Source: Candidatus Poribacteria bacterium (GTDB lineage: Bacteria; Poribacteria; WGA-4E; WGA-3G). Taken from it: 64,000 bases of DNA. A program made the translations under genes and the position numbers. Under the pieces are notes generated by a model. The model was not told the origin of the DNA and ran no database searches. It was given only the letters and a program-made list of their open reading frames with translations. The DNA lies in the NCBI GenBank assembly GCA_022821965.1, contig JAJECN010000022.1:372001-436000 (forward strand), read 5' to 3'. This document shows, in pieces, positions 22,216 to 31,539 of the stretch (position 1 is its first letter; every line of letters starts with the position of its first letter).

Positions 22216-23400
22216 TTATGCAGGGTTTGCTGCTGTTACTGCCAGTTGTGCTGCCTCAGAGAGTCCTTCCGCTTGCTGAACATCTAAGTCGGACTCAGCG
22301 ATAATCTGTTTGCCGAGTTCCACATTTGTTCCTTCCAAGCGAACTACGAGAGGAACATTAAGTTCAACCTGTTTCGCCGCTTCAACGATACCATTCGCGA
22401 TTGTATCACACTTCATGATACCACCAAAGATGTTAACAAGAACCGCCTTCACATTTTCATCTGCGAGGATAAGGCGGAAAGCGTGTGCCACTGCCTCAAC
22501 GGATGCACCACCGCCGACATCAAGGAAGTTTGCCGGTTCGCCACCGTTCTGTTTGATAATATCCATCGTTGCCATCGCCAATCCGGCACCGTTCACCATA
22601 CACCCTATATCGCCATCAAGACGGATGTAACTCAAACCTGATTCGCTTGCTTCCAGTTCACTCGGGTCTTCTTCGTAGGGATCTCGCATCTCAGCAATGT
22701 CAGGATGTCGCCAGAGTGAGTTGTCGTCAAGATTGACCTTGGAATCGAGTGCGACGATCTCTAATTCGTCATCTTTTGATACAATCGCCAGCGGGTTAAT
22801 CTCTACGAGTGAACAATCGCAGTTAGTGAATGCCTCATAAAGCGATAAAATTAGTGCCGTGGCGTTTGGAATAATTGGGCGATAGGTTGTGTTGGCAATC
22901 AGTTTGTATGCGAACGCTCGCGCTTGAAATTCCGTTAAACCGAAAGCAGGATCAATTTGTGTTCTAATGATTTTTTCGGGGGTTTGCGCTGCGACTTCCT
23001 CAATATTGACTCCCCCCTCTTCGCTGCCGATTACGGTGAGCTGTGAAGTTTCACGGTCAAGCAATATAGCGAGGTAGTATTCCTTCTCTATTTTTACGGC
23101 TTCGGCGACAAGGACTTTACGGACCTGTTTCCCTTCGGGACCGGTCTGTGGTGTCACGAGCTGCATGCCGAGAAGAATTTCGGCGTGTTGTTTGACTTCT
23201 GCAGTGGAGTTTGCGACTTTGATGCCGCCGCCTTTCCCGCGTCCACCCGCATGGATTTGTGCCTTGACAACGTATCTATCACAATTGAGTTCCTGCGCGA
23301 CGGCTTCCGCTTCTTTCGGCGTTTCGGCAACTTTGCCGGGTAGCATGTTGACACCGTGGGATTCTAAAATTTGTTTGGCTTGGTATTCGTGGATATTCAT
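22216..23400 (-). CDS. sucC: Succinyl-CoA ligase, beta subunit
   Basis: 394 aa. An ATP-grasp domain begins MNIHEYQAKQILESHGVN. Typical elements are VKAQIHAGGRGKGGGIK, LVEINPLA and the C-terminal LDVGGGASVEAV, NIFGGIMKCD, VVRLEGTNVELGKQII. It is the nucleotide-binding partner of SucD. It is the first gene of the sucC-pgk-proS-sucD-panB run and has its own promoter. Confidence 0.96.
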   Translation of the reverse strand: MNIHEYQAKQILESHGVNMLPGKVAETPKEAEAVAQELNCDRYVVKAQIHAGGRGKGGGIKVANSTAEVKQHAEILLGMQLVTPQTGPEGKQVRKVLVAEAVKIEKEYYLAILLDRETSQLTVIGSEEGGVNIEEVAAQTPEKIIRTQIDPAFGLTEFQARAFAYKLIANTTYRPIIPNATALILSLYEAFTNCDCSLVEINPLAIVSKDDELEIVALDSKVNLDDNSLWRHPDIAEMRDPYEEDPSELEASESGLSYIRLDGDIGCMVNGAGLAMATMDIIKQNGGEPANFLDVGGGASVEAVAHAFRLILADENVKAVLVNIFGGIMKCDTIANGIVEAAKQVELNVPLVVRLEGTNVELGKQIIAESDLDVQQAEGLSEAAQLAVTAANPA

Positions 23401-23489
23401 CTTTTCTGTATGATTCTTTGGTAAGACTCCTTTAGCACTGATAAAGGCTGATGTATTTTGTCAGTATGTCTTGAATTAATATATCAAGA

Positions 23490-23518
23490 ATTATACTATA
23501 TTTGGGAGAAAATTGCAA
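23490..23518 (-). promoter_or_regulatory. sigma70 promoter of sucC
   Basis: On the minus strand TTGCAA (23513-23518) and TATAAT (23490-23495) are 17 bases apart, identical boxes to the cobalamin-riboswitch promoter. The leader before sucC is about 80 bases. Confidence 0.65.
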
Positions 23519-23642
23519 GTTTTTCAGGTTCGTTAACCCTACTGTTAAAACCTACTTGTTACCGCATACAAAAATCTTTACTATCCTTTTTAATTTTACG
23601 GGACTCTATATAAACAACCTTGTTTCACTGGAGGTAGAAACC

Positions 23643-23948
23643 ATGTTTATGCGGAAATTCAAAACCGGTTTTCGGTTGCTCGGGACTTTTCTTCTGAGGG
23701 TCCTATTAGGAATCGTGGCTGCTTACTTATGGCTTGCCGGACTGTTCTTTATGGGTCGCATTACAGTCGGTAGGCTCTCCGACCGTTATATGGATGGACG
23801 CTATGACGGACTGAGGGATACAGTGTTTGACATTATTAGTCCTATCGCATGGTATGGCGGTTGGATGTTGATAGGCATAGCCGTTATCTGGGGTTTTTCG
23901 CAAGGCAGGTTGGATATCCGGAGGTGGCTAAGGAGACAGCAGGCTTAA
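23643..23948 (+). CDS. Small two-helix membrane protein
   Basis: 101 aa from the ATG at 23643, preceded by GGAGGT; the longer ORF upstream has no RBS. Two membrane segments (LLRVLLGIVAAYLWLAGLFF and IAWYGGWMLIGIAVIWGF) flank a short loop rich in Asp, Arg and Tyr (SDRYMDGRYDGLRD). The C terminus is basic. I do not recognise the family. It is followed after 29 bases by another small gene of unknown function and probably shares its transcript. Confidence 0.6.
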   Translation: MFMRKFKTGFRLLGTFLLRVLLGIVAAYLWLAGLFFMGRITVGRLSDRYMDGRYDGLRDTVFDIISPIAWYGGWMLIGIAVIWGFSQGRLDIRRWLRRQQA

Positions 23949-23977
23949 ATGGTGAATCAACGGAAAGGAGAAGTATC

Positions 23978-24370
23978 ATGAGAACTATTCAATTTTGGCA
24001 GAAATTCGTGAAGATTTTTCGATTAAATTGGGAATATCATTGGTCGTATCATCACCCGAAAACCAGTCAAAGCGTGCAGGCGATGCAGAAAGTAGAATGC
24101 GTCCGAGATAAAGCACGTTTTCGCACCCGAGAGAGTGATGACACCCTCCATGAGTTCCGTGTTTTCCGTCCAAAAGAGAGTGAAGGAAACACAGATTTCT
24201 TATTCTTAGTCGATGAAGAGGCTAACGCCTACACAGATATACCGAAAGGCTGGGAGATAGTTGACTTACACGGCACCGAAGCGCGTGGTGATGTTGTCGG
24301 TTTCTTGGAGGGCAAACGCTATCTGTTTGAAGGTGGGTCCGGCAAATTATTGGCTGTGGCAGAAGAATAG
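23978..24370 (+). CDS. Hypothetical soluble protein
   Basis: 130 aa from the ATG at 23978 (AAAGGAG seven bases upstream). The N-terminal ~25 residues are basic and aromatic (RTIQFWQKFVKIFRLNWEYH). The remainder is acidic and probably beta-rich, ending in a compact domain (YTDIPKGWEIVDLHGTEARG). No signal peptide or known motif. It pairs with the preceding membrane protein; function unknown. Confidence 0.55.
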   Translation: MRTIQFWQKFVKIFRLNWEYHWSYHHPKTSQSVQAMQKVECVRDKARFRTRESDDTLHEFRVFRPKESEGNTDFLFLVDEEANAYTDIPKGWEIVDLHGTEARGDVVGFLEGKRYLFEGGSGKLLAVAEE

Positions 24371-24443
24371 AAATATCGGATGATTTGTAAGTGCGCATAA
24401 CCTCCAATCGAATACCTTCAAACATTTTACAACTAAAAGAGAT

Positions 24444-26048
24444 TTAGGCAAGTCCCGTTTCATGTGAAGGGCGTTCTTGAATCACAGGAATCACGTAACT
24501 CCGAATTGTCAATCCTTCTAATGTCTCTGTCTCCACGCGCGGTTCCGGCGTGTTGCGATGGTCAAACACTACATAATACCCTTTTTCGGCACCCTCTGAT
24601 TTGACGTACGCTGCAAGTTGCGCTTTACCTGTCTGATAACGACCATCTCCACCCCAGATTTTTGTTTCAACGATATACTTTTGGTTTCTGTGAAGAATCA
24701 GGATATCCATTTTACCGCGCCCTGTTTGCACCTCAAGATACATAGCCCCGCCCACAATTTGGACGAACTGCTCAAGATAGGCAAAGAGGAGATGTTGTCC
24801 GACATATTCCTGCGGCGTATCCGGGACTTGTAAGATTTTGAAGCCTGCACGCGCGATAAAATCTCGGAAGTTGTCAAGGAGTGCTGCCATCTGAATCTGT
24901 CCGTCCGATGTGAGATAATCCTGAAATCCTGCGCGATTGTCATCCGGTAAATATTCCTGTTCCAATCCATTGACTATCGGTTTGAATGCTTCTATGATGC
25001 AATAGTGGTAAATTGGGTTGATAATTTGACACATACCGTCAGCACCTTCAGCTATGACCCCGTAAGTAGCGAGTTCATCGATGTGTTCATTATAAAGGCT
25101 AAACCTTACACCTTCATCGTAGGAGGCGATTTTCATGAGAAGTGCTTCAAATCGTTGATCCTTATGGATATTGGTTATCAGATGATCAATATTCGTGTGT
25201 CCTTCACGTAGGAGCTGGATATGTGCATCTGAAAAGTGTTTCATTGTAATCGGCTCGCTTTTTGGGATGTCCATTTCTTCGGTAAGAATTTGCGCGAATC
25301 GATTAACAAGCACAGGTTGGCCAGCCGTCTGTTTGTGAATAGCTTGGAGAGTTTCGGGTGTGATGGGTTGCCCAACTTCATCGGTGTATTGTGAAAAGAG
25401 TTCTTGCACCTGTTCAAGCGTGAAATTGGGCAATTTGAACTCGTCTTGTATATTAAAGGGAGAGATGGAGCGATCGTAGTTGAGTTGTGTAATGCTCTTG
25501 ACACCGACAATGCCGATGCCGTGCGGGCATCGCGCCCTTCCAGAGAGGTAAATTTGACGAAGCGAATGCAGAAACCCTCTAATAGCATCCCGTGGAATGC
25601 TATCAAACTCATCAATAATCACAACAAACCGCTGGTTTTCCAGCAGACCTCCAAGATCTTCAAAAAACTCCCGCATCGAAATAGGTTCAGTTATTTGCGC
25701 GTTCGCCAAAAATTTATTGAGCGCATCAGATGGACTCTTCCGGCGTTTCTGGAAGACACTCTTAATTTCCTTACAAATTTCTTTGCAGAGAGACCTATAA
25801 AAAGCATCAGCATCACTATCCACGTATCCCTCAAAATTAAGTTGTATTGGGAAATAGGTGCTCTCTTGGTCTTCAAGCGCGTTGAGCGCGTTTCGGAAAA
25901 ATGTGGTCTTGCCTGTCTGGCGCGGCGCGAAGAGAACGATATATCTGCCTTTTTTTATTCGATCTACAAAATCCGAGAGTTCCTCTGTGCGTGCGACGAC
26001 GTAGTTATCCTCAGGATAGACAGGACCGCGGGTCTCAAACCATCTCAT
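24444..26048 (-). CDS. AAA_35-like ATPase with PD-(D/E)XK C terminus
   Basis: 534 aa. Walker A is APRQTGKTTF (residues 41-50) and Walker B VVIIDEFDS (142-150), in an AAA-like domain of the type often called AAA_35 or DUF1703-associated. The C-terminal ~100 residues hold a nuclease-type core: GKMDILIL (Asp), IVETKIWGG (E-x-K) and a Gln further on, the PD-(D/E)XK pattern. Such proteins are common, variable and of unknown role; defence or mobile-element control is suspected. It follows folK with a 56-base gap and an AAAGGAG RBS, at the end of the fab cluster. Confidence 0.78.
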   Translation of the reverse strand: MRWFETRGPVYPEDNYVVARTEELSDFVDRIKKGRYIVLFAPRQTGKTTFFRNALNALEDQESTYFPIQLNFEGYVDSDADAFYRSLCKEICKEIKSVFQKRRKSPSDALNKFLANAQITEPISMREFFEDLGGLLENQRFVVIIDEFDSIPRDAIRGFLHSLRQIYLSGRARCPHGIGIVGVKSITQLNYDRSISPFNIQDEFKLPNFTLEQVQELFSQYTDEVGQPITPETLQAIHKQTAGQPVLVNRFAQILTEEMDIPKSEPITMKHFSDAHIQLLREGHTNIDHLITNIHKDQRFEALLMKIASYDEGVRFSLYNEHIDELATYGVIAEGADGMCQIINPIYHYCIIEAFKPIVNGLEQEYLPDDNRAGFQDYLTSDGQIQMAALLDNFRDFIARAGFKILQVPDTPQEYVGQHLLFAYLEQFVQIVGGAMYLEVQTGRGKMDILILHRNQKYIVETKIWGGDGRYQTGKAQLAAYVKSEGAEKGYYVVFDHRNTPEPRVETETLEGLTIRSYVIPVIQERPSHETGLA

Positions 26049-26104
26049 CTTTCTATTCTCCTTTAAGGGGCTGTGGAAATTATATCAGATTGTGGTGTGA
26101 AAGT

Positions 26105-26620
26105 CTATAAGAAACAGGTTTGAAACAAACATATAGATCCTGATTCAGATATGGATTTATCATCGTCAAGGCGATTGAGAAGGGGCTGGATAGACTCCTG
26201 AAAGACGGGATGCACCAGATCCGGGGCAATCTCAGCCAACGGGACTAGTACGAAACCGCGTAGATGCATCTCTGGGTGCGGTATGACGAGTTTCTCCGTC
26301 TGGAGACACAAATCTCCATAGATTAGTATGTCCAAGTCGATTTCTCTCGGACCCCAACGGATGCGGTGTTGTCTACCAATAGTAGTCTCGATGTTTTTTA
26401 GGGTATGTAGCAAGGAGAGGGGAGAAAGGGAGGTTTGAATCGCAGCAACACCGTTCAGAAACTGTGCCTGCGCTTCATAACCGACGGGATCTGTTTCGTA
26501 AACGGAGGAAATCTTTTGTAAGGTGATTCCCCCCGTTTTTGATAGGGTCTGGATAGCGTTCTGGATATGCGCCAGTCGGTCGCCGATATTGCTTCCGAAG
26601 CCGATGTATGCTAAGGGCAT
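26105..26620 (-). CDS. folK: HPPK, folate biosynthesis pyrophosphokinase
   Basis: 171 aa. It transfers pyrophosphate from ATP to hydroxymethyl-dihydropterin. Signature residues are [10 protein letters not shown] at the start, [19 protein letters not shown], and [16 protein letters not shown] with the metal-binding aspartates, then [19 protein letters not shown]. It lies 35 bases after fabF and is probably co-transcribed with the fab genes. Confidence 0.95.
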   Translation of the reverse strand: MPLAYIGFGSNIGDRLAHIQNAIQTLSKTGGITLQKISSVYETDPVGYEAQAQFLNGVAAIQTSLSPLSLLHTLKNIETTIGRQHRIRWGPREIDLDILIYGDLCLQTEKLVIPHPEMHLRGFVLVPLAEIAPDLVHPVFQESIQPLLNRLDDDKSISESGSICLFQTCFL

Positions 26621-26655
26621 AAAGTCTCCGAAGCACGTCCAGATGGACGAAGATA

Positions 26656-27894
26656 CTAACCCGTAAATTTGCGGATGGCGATTGAGGTGTTGTGTCCACC
26701 GAAACCGAAGGCGTTGGAGAGCGCGACTTCAATCTTCGCGTCACGACTTTCATTTGGGACGTAATCCAGGTCGCAATCTTCGTCTGGCATATCGTAGTTG
26801 ATGGTTGGAGGCAGGTAGCCCTTCTCCATCGCGCCCAAGCAGGCAATGAGTTCTACAGCTCCAGCTGCACCGAGCAGATGACCAATCATAGATTTGGTAG
26901 AACTGACAGGGATCTCGTAAGCGCGTTCGCCGAATAGGGTTTTAATGGCGTTTGTTTCAGCGACATCGCCAATCGGTGTAGAGGTGCCGTGAGCGTTGAT
27001 ATAATCGACGGCATCTAATGGCAATTCAGCGTCTTGGAGTGCGAATTCCATCGCTTTCGCTGCTCCCTCACCGTTTTCAGGCGGACTCACCATATCATGA
27101 GCATCTGAAGTCATCCCATACCCAATGATTTCCGCGTAGATATGGGCACCTCGCTTTTGAGCATGCGATAGCGATTCAAGGATTAATACACCCGCGCCGT
27201 CACCCATAACAAAGCCATCCCTGTCCTTCGTGAAGGGACGAGAGGCGCGTTCGGGTTCGTGGTTTCGCGCCGACATCGCGCGCATTGAACAGAATCCAGC
27301 AAAAGCTAAAGGGGTAATCGCCGATTCCGTGCCACCAGTAAACATGACATCTACCTCGCCCCGCTGAATCATACGGAACGAATCACCCATAGAATGGTTC
27401 GCACTCGCACATGCAGTGACAGATGTAGAGTTAGGACCTTTGAGGTTAAAATGGATGGATATCTGTCCTGCTGCCATGTTGATAATCATATATGGCACAA
27501 GGAATGGACTCACGCGTTTGGCACCCTTTTCGGCAAGGATTTTTGCGTTGTCTTCAAGGACACCGATGCCTCCGATCCCAGAACCGATTTGAACACCCGC
27601 ACGATAAGGATCAACTTTATCAAGGTCCAAACCCGCATCCTTGTGCGCCATGATTGCAGCAGCAAGCGCATACTGAATAAACAGCGGTAACCTGGACGCA
27701 GCGCGGCGATCCATGTACTGTTCCGCCTGAAAATCCTTTACCTCTCCGGCGATTTGGGTGCGATGCTCAGAGGCATCAAAATAGGTTAAAGGTCCGATTC
27801 CGTTTTTACCGCTGGCAAGCGCATCCCAATATTCTTCTTTCGTGTTGCCAATAGCATTGACGACACCGATTCCTGTAATAACTACACGCTCCAC
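26656..27894 (-). CDS. fabF: 3-oxoacyl-ACP synthase II
   Basis: 412 aa, GTG start. The condensing-enzyme triad is complete: Cys in [13 protein letters not shown], His in [11 protein letters not shown] and His in [12 protein letters not shown]. It elongates acyl-ACP with malonyl-ACP in type II fatty-acid synthesis. It follows acpP after a 157-base gap that holds a heptamer hairpin. Confidence 0.97.
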   Translation of the reverse strand: MERVVITGIGVVNAIGNTKEEYWDALASGKNGIGPLTYFDASEHRTQIAGEVKDFQAEQYMDRRAASRLPLFIQYALAAAIMAHKDAGLDLDKVDPYRAGVQIGSGIGGIGVLEDNAKILAEKGAKRVSPFLVPYMIINMAAGQISIHFNLKGPNSTSVTACASANHSMGDSFRMIQRGEVDVMFTGGTESAITPLAFAGFCSMRAMSARNHEPERASRPFTKDRDGFVMGDGAGVLILESLSHAQKRGAHIYAEIIGYGMTSDAHDMVSPPENGEGAAKAMEFALQDAELPLDAVDYINAHGTSTPIGDVAETNAIKTLFGERAYEIPVSSTKSMIGHLLGAAGAVELIACLGAMEKGYLPPTINYDMPDEDCDLDYVPNESRDAKIEVALSNAFGFGGHNTSIAIRKFTG

Positions 27895-27916
27895 GAGACC
27901 GATCCTTTTTTTTAAG

Positions 27917-28045
27917 GGTTATCAGTTATCAGTCATCGGTTATCGGTCAGAGGTTTCTCTGTAACAATCTACCCGATTTTGAAGTACTCCAGAGTAGGGT
28001 GAATTATTACGTCAAAGCCTCTTAACTGAAAACCGACAACCATTC
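27917..28045. repeat. Heptamer hairpin, copy d (acpP-fabF)
   Basis: The left arm (27917-27954) is a clear chain TTATCAG-TTATCAG-TCATCGG-TTATCGG-TCAGAGG. The right arm (28011-28045) reads CCTCTTAACTGAAAACCGAC. The AGAGG/CCTCT tip pairs exactly. The loop is about 55 bases. Confidence 0.75.
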
Positions 28046-28051
28046 ATTAAC

Positions 28052-28285
28052 CTACACATGTTCGTCTAGGTAACTCAAGGCATCTTGGACAGTCTGAATT
28101 TTTTCGGCATCGCTGTCAGGGATTTCGATATCGAATTCCTCTTCAAGTGCCATAACTAATTCCACGGTATCAAGAGAATCGGCACCCAGGTCTTCCATGA
28201 AAGAGGAATCTGGGGTGACATTATCTTCATCAACACCGAGTTGTTTCGCAATAATTTCAATGAGGCGTTCTTGGTTTGTTGCCAT
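28052..28285 (-). CDS. acpP: Acyl carrier protein
   Basis: 77 aa, acidic. The phosphopantetheine attachment serine is in [20 protein letters not shown]. It carries the growing acyl chain between FabD, FabH, FabG and FabF, all encoded around it. It is flanked on both sides by heptamer hairpins, which may help set its usually high expression relative to neighbours. Confidence 0.97.
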   Translation of the reverse strand: MATNQERLIEIIAKQLGVDEDNVTPDSSFMEDLGADSLDTVELVMALEEEFDIEIPDSDAEKIQTVQDALSYLDEHV

Positions 28286-28317
28286 AAGCGTTTCTCTGAT
28301 CTCCTATAAAATTATGT

Positions 28318-28403
28318 ATGGCTGTCGGTTATCGGTCGTCGGCTGTCAGCAAAAAATCTCTTGGTTTCTGATAGCCGGGAGTGGGGAACCGAGAGCCGAT
28401 AAA
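28318..28403. repeat. Heptamer hairpin, copy e (fabG-acpP)
   Basis: The left arm contains GGCTGTCGGTTATCGGTCGT and the right arm GATAGCC and GAACCGAGAGCCGATAA. The arms pair around an AT-rich tip near 28350-28362. It occupies nearly the whole fabG-acpP gap. Confidence 0.7.
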
Positions 28404-29180
28404 TTACATCACCATGCCACCGTCAACTTGAAGTATTTGACCGGTGATATAGCGTGCAGCATCTGAAGCCAAAAAACAGGCAGCGTCCGCTACATCTTCT
28501 GGATGCCCAAACTCCCGTAGTGGGATTAGTTCAAGCAGTTGTTTTTGATTATCTTCCGAGATTTGTGCCGTCATGTCTGTTGTGATGAAACCCGGGGCGA
28601 TAGCGTTTACGGTAATACCACGGGTACCAACTTCTTTCGCTGTTGCCTTTGTGAATCCGATGATACCGGCTTTCGCCGCGGCATAATTCGCTTGCCCTGC
28701 ATTTCCGACCAATCCCACAACTGACGAGATGTTGATAATACGTCCACTTTTCTGGCGTATCATAGGACGAAGGACTGCACGGGTACAGTACATCGTGCCA
28801 GTCAGATTTGTCTGTAACACGGCATCCCAATCTTCATCTTTGAGGCGCATGAGCAGCATATCACGGGTGATCCCCGCGTTGTTTACGAGAATGTCAATTT
28901 GCGAAAACTGGGCAATTGTTTTTTTGATAAGACCTTCAACATCTGCCTTTTGGGAAATGTCGGCGGCCGTTGCGAGTGTGGTGTAGCCTTTCTCCTGCAG
29001 CGTTTCAGCAATTTGTGTAACCGCCTCAGCAGAACGTGAGCAGAGCACGACGTTCGCCCCGGCTTCACAGAGTCTCTGGGCAATCGCCGCGCCGATCCCT
29101 CGCGACGCACCTGTAACGATAGCCGTTTTGCCGCTGAGTAAGTCTTCTCTAAAGGCATTCCGCTCGGTTGTCGCGTCCAT
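28404..29180 (-). CDS. fabG: 3-oxoacyl-ACP reductase
   Basis: 258 aa SDR enzyme. NADPH site TGASRGIGAAIA, NNAG motif, catalytic Ser/Tyr/Lys in INISSVVGLVGNAGQANYAA and AKAGIIGFTKA. It reduces the beta-keto group in fatty-acid elongation. Its ATG overlaps the fabD stop by one base (TAATG), so translation is coupled. Confidence 0.95.
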   Translation of the reverse strand: MDATTERNAFREDLLSGKTAIVTGASRGIGAAIAQRLCEAGANVVLCSRSAEAVTQIAETLQEKGYTTLATAADISQKADVEGLIKKTIAQFSQIDILVNNAGITRDMLLMRLKDEDWDAVLQTNLTGTMYCTRAVLRPMIRQKSGRIINISSVVGLVGNAGQANYAAAKAGIIGFTKATAKEVGTRGITVNAIAPGFITTDMTAQISEDNQKQLLELIPLREFGHPEDVADAACFLASDAARYITGQILQVDGGMVM

Positions 29181-30145
29181 TACGTTTGTCCACCATTTCC
29201 ATATTTATCTGTCACGAGAGACAACGTTTTGACATCTTCAACATTCACAGTGCTACTTTCAGGAAGTGTTCTTTTTACTAAGCCAGATAGCACCTTCCCG
29301 GGACCCACCTCTACAAAATGCGTGATACCGGTTTCCTTGATAGTATGCAGCGTCTTTTCCCATTGAACGGGTTGCGTTATCTGCTCGAATAAGAGGTGTT
29401 TGATGTTATCTACGTCGGTTGCAAGTTCACCCGTTACATTCATCACCACATTGACTTGTGGCGGATGCAATGTCACCGAGTCGAGCACAGATTGAAACTT
29501 TTGTTGTGCGGGTGCCATTAGTGATGAGTGAAACGCACCACTCACTGGCAAGGGACGACACCTTCTCTCTCCAATTTCGGCTTTTGCGAGTTCAACGACG
29601 TGGTTGACTGCCTGAACTTCTCCAGAGATTACCAATTGCCCGGGACAGTTGTAATTGGCAATATTCACAGTCCCTTTAGTGCTATCACAGAGTTGTTGCA
29701 ATCGCTCCGTTTCCATTCCGAGGATTGCCGCCATTGTCCCTTGCTGTATTTCACCTGCTTCCGCCATAAAACTCGCGCGTGCGTGCACCAAGCGCAATGC
29801 ATCTGAGAACTCAAGCACACCTGCTGCCACAAGTGCGGAATACTCACCCAAACTATGTCCGGCAACCACGTTGGGGACAACGCTTTGTTCCTCTAAGGCT
29901 CGCAATGTTGCTACACTACAGGTTAAGATCGCAAGTTGTGTATTTTCCGTTTGCTTTAGTGTTTCTGCCGGTCCCTCAAAACAGAGTTGACTCAAGGTAT
30001 GTCCATCTTGCTTAGATAGACTACGCCAAAAGGTGTCGGCTTCCTGAAAAACAGCATCAACAATTGGAGAGGTTTTCGCTAACTCTGCTCCCATGCCTAC
30101 CTGCTGTGAACCCTGTCCTGGAAAAATAAATGCCAGTTCTGTCAT
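29180..30145 (-). CDS. fabD: Malonyl-CoA:ACP transacylase
   Basis: About 321 aa from the Met at 30145 (MTELAFIFPGQGSQQVGMG); the ORF could extend to 30193 but then overlaps fabH and lacks an RBS. Active-site Ser is in GHSLGEYSAL and His in SGAFHSSLM. It loads malonate onto ACP. The gene is coupled to fabG downstream and follows fabH closely. Confidence 0.94.
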   Translation of the reverse strand: MTELAFIFPGQGSQQVGMGAELAKTSPIVDAVFQEADTFWRSLSKQDGHTLSQLCFEGPAETLKQTENTQLAILTCSVATLRALEEQSVVPNVVAGHSLGEYSALVAAGVLEFSDALRLVHARASFMAEAGEIQQGTMAAILGMETERLQQLCDSTKGTVNIANYNCPGQLVISGEVQAVNHVVELAKAEIGERRCRPLPVSGAFHSSLMAPAQQKFQSVLDSVTLHPPQVNVVMNVTGELATDVDNIKHLLFEQITQPVQWEKTLHTIKETGITHFVEVGPGKVLSGLVKRTLPESSTVNVEDVKTLSLVTDKYGNGGQT

Positions 30146-30165
30146 TTCTTCCGATGTACGCTGTT

Positions 30166-31161
30166 TTACAACCTTAGAAGTGTGCTTCCCCATGTCAATC
30201 CTGCGCCAAAAGTCACAAAAAGGAGAAGATCCCCCGGCTTTGCGCGACCTTCGCGGATTGCTTCATCTAATGCTATGATGATCGTTGCTGCAGAGGTGTT
30301 ACCGTATTTGTCAACATTGATATAAACCTTCTCTCGCGGCACATCGAGCCTGTCCCCGACTGCCTCAATGATACGAAGATTCGCTTGATGCGGGATTAAG
30401 AGGTCTATCTCCTCTACGCTAACATCCGCCTCACGGAGCACGCGTTGAGCGGCTTCTGGCATGAGTCGGACCCCTAATTTAAAGACTTCTCGTCCATTCA
30501 TCTGGAGTTTGTCTAACTTCTGATCAATCGCTTCCGCGGTGACTGGCATTCTGGAACCACCTGCGGGGATACCGAGAAGGTCGATGTCGGCATAATCTCC
30601 GTCAGAGCCAATATAGGATGCGAGGATACCTTTGGGTTCGTCTGTGGCTTGTACAATAGCTGCGCCAGCACCATCTCCAAATAGGACACATGTGCTTCTA
30701 TCGGTCCAGTCAATAATGTTGTTGAAAATCTCACCACCGATGACAAGAATGGTGTCGCATCGTCCAGATTTAATCATTCCGTCAGCTAAATCAAGTCCAT
30801 AGAGGAAACCTGCGCATGCGGCAGATATATCCATTGCCGAAGCGTTCTTTGCACCGATGCCTTTCTGGACATAGCACGCTGTTGAGGGAAAAAATGTGTC
30901 GGGTGTAACCGTCGCAACGAGAATCATGTCGATGTCAAGCGGATCAATATGTGCATTTTTAATAGCCCATCGTGCGGCATGAATACAGAGGTCCGAGGTA
31001 GCGACATCCTCTTCAGCAATACGCCTCTCAACAATCCCTGTTCGTTGCTGAATCCATTCGTCAGTTGTATCAACCATTTTCTCAAGGTCAAAGTTGCTAA
31101 TAACCCGTTCCGGGAGATAAGACCCTGTTCCTGTGATGGCTGCATGTCGAAGTTGCGTCAT
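30166..31161 (-). CDS. fabH: 3-oxoacyl-ACP synthase III
   Basis: 331 aa. The catalytic Cys is in MDISAACAGFLYGL, His in PHQANLRIIEAV and Asn in KYGNTSAATI. It starts fatty-acid synthesis by condensing acyl-CoA with malonyl-ACP. In most bacteria plsX sits between rpmF and fabH; here there are 120 non-coding bases and no plsX. Confidence 0.96.
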   Translation of the reverse strand: MTQLRHAAITGTGSYLPERVISNFDLEKMVDTTDEWIQQRTGIVERRIAEEDVATSDLCIHAARWAIKNAHIDPLDIDMILVATVTPDTFFPSTACYVQKGIGAKNASAMDISAACAGFLYGLDLADGMIKSGRCDTILVIGGEIFNNIIDWTDRSTCVLFGDGAGAAIVQATDEPKGILASYIGSDGDYADIDLLGIPAGGSRMPVTAEAIDQKLDKLQMNGREVFKLGVRLMPEAAQRVLREADVSVEEIDLLIPHQANLRIIEAVGDRLDVPREKVYINVDKYGNTSAATIIIALDEAIREGRAKPGDLLLFVTFGAGLTWGSTLLRL

Positions 31162-31281
31162 TATGTCTCTCTTAAAATTTTTGGTGTTGTGGGCACCGCT
31201 TGCAGGTTTCCTATACTGAAATGGACAAGCCGAAACTTGCTGTAAAATATCTACGTTCGTTGATTTCTAAGAGATCTTTAC

Positions 31282-31467
31282 TTATGCCTCGTCCGCGGAT
31301 TTCAGCACGGGTCGTCCATTATAATGTCCACATTCGGAACAGACTCGGTGGGAAATAATCGTCTCCCCACAGTATGAACAGACACTTGTGGTTTTATAAT
31401 AGAGCGCGTGATGGCTCCGCCGCGATCTTTTTTTCGCTTTTGACGTTTTCCGTTTTGGATGTGCCAT
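31282..31467 (-). CDS. rpmF: Ribosomal protein bL32
   Basis: 61 aa, basic. It begins MAHPKRKTSKAKKRSRRSHH, the conserved start of bL32, and keeps the zinc ribbon CSYCGE ... CSECGHYNGR. A component of the 50S subunit. It follows the DUF177 gene by 72 bases, the standard order. Confidence 0.96.
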   Translation of the reverse strand: MAHPKRKTSKAKKRSRRSHHALYYKTTSVCSYCGETIISHRVCSECGHYNGRPVLKSADEA

Positions 31468-31539
31468 GGATTATCTCCTTTGTCTATAAAGTTGCGATTT
31501 GGGAATTACGCCTAACAATTCTAAGGATCTATTATGATT

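Noticed and set aside
23502-23642. N-terminal extension of the small membrane protein
   Set aside because: The extension overlaps the sucC promoter region and lacks an RBS, whereas the Met at 23643 has GGAGGT.
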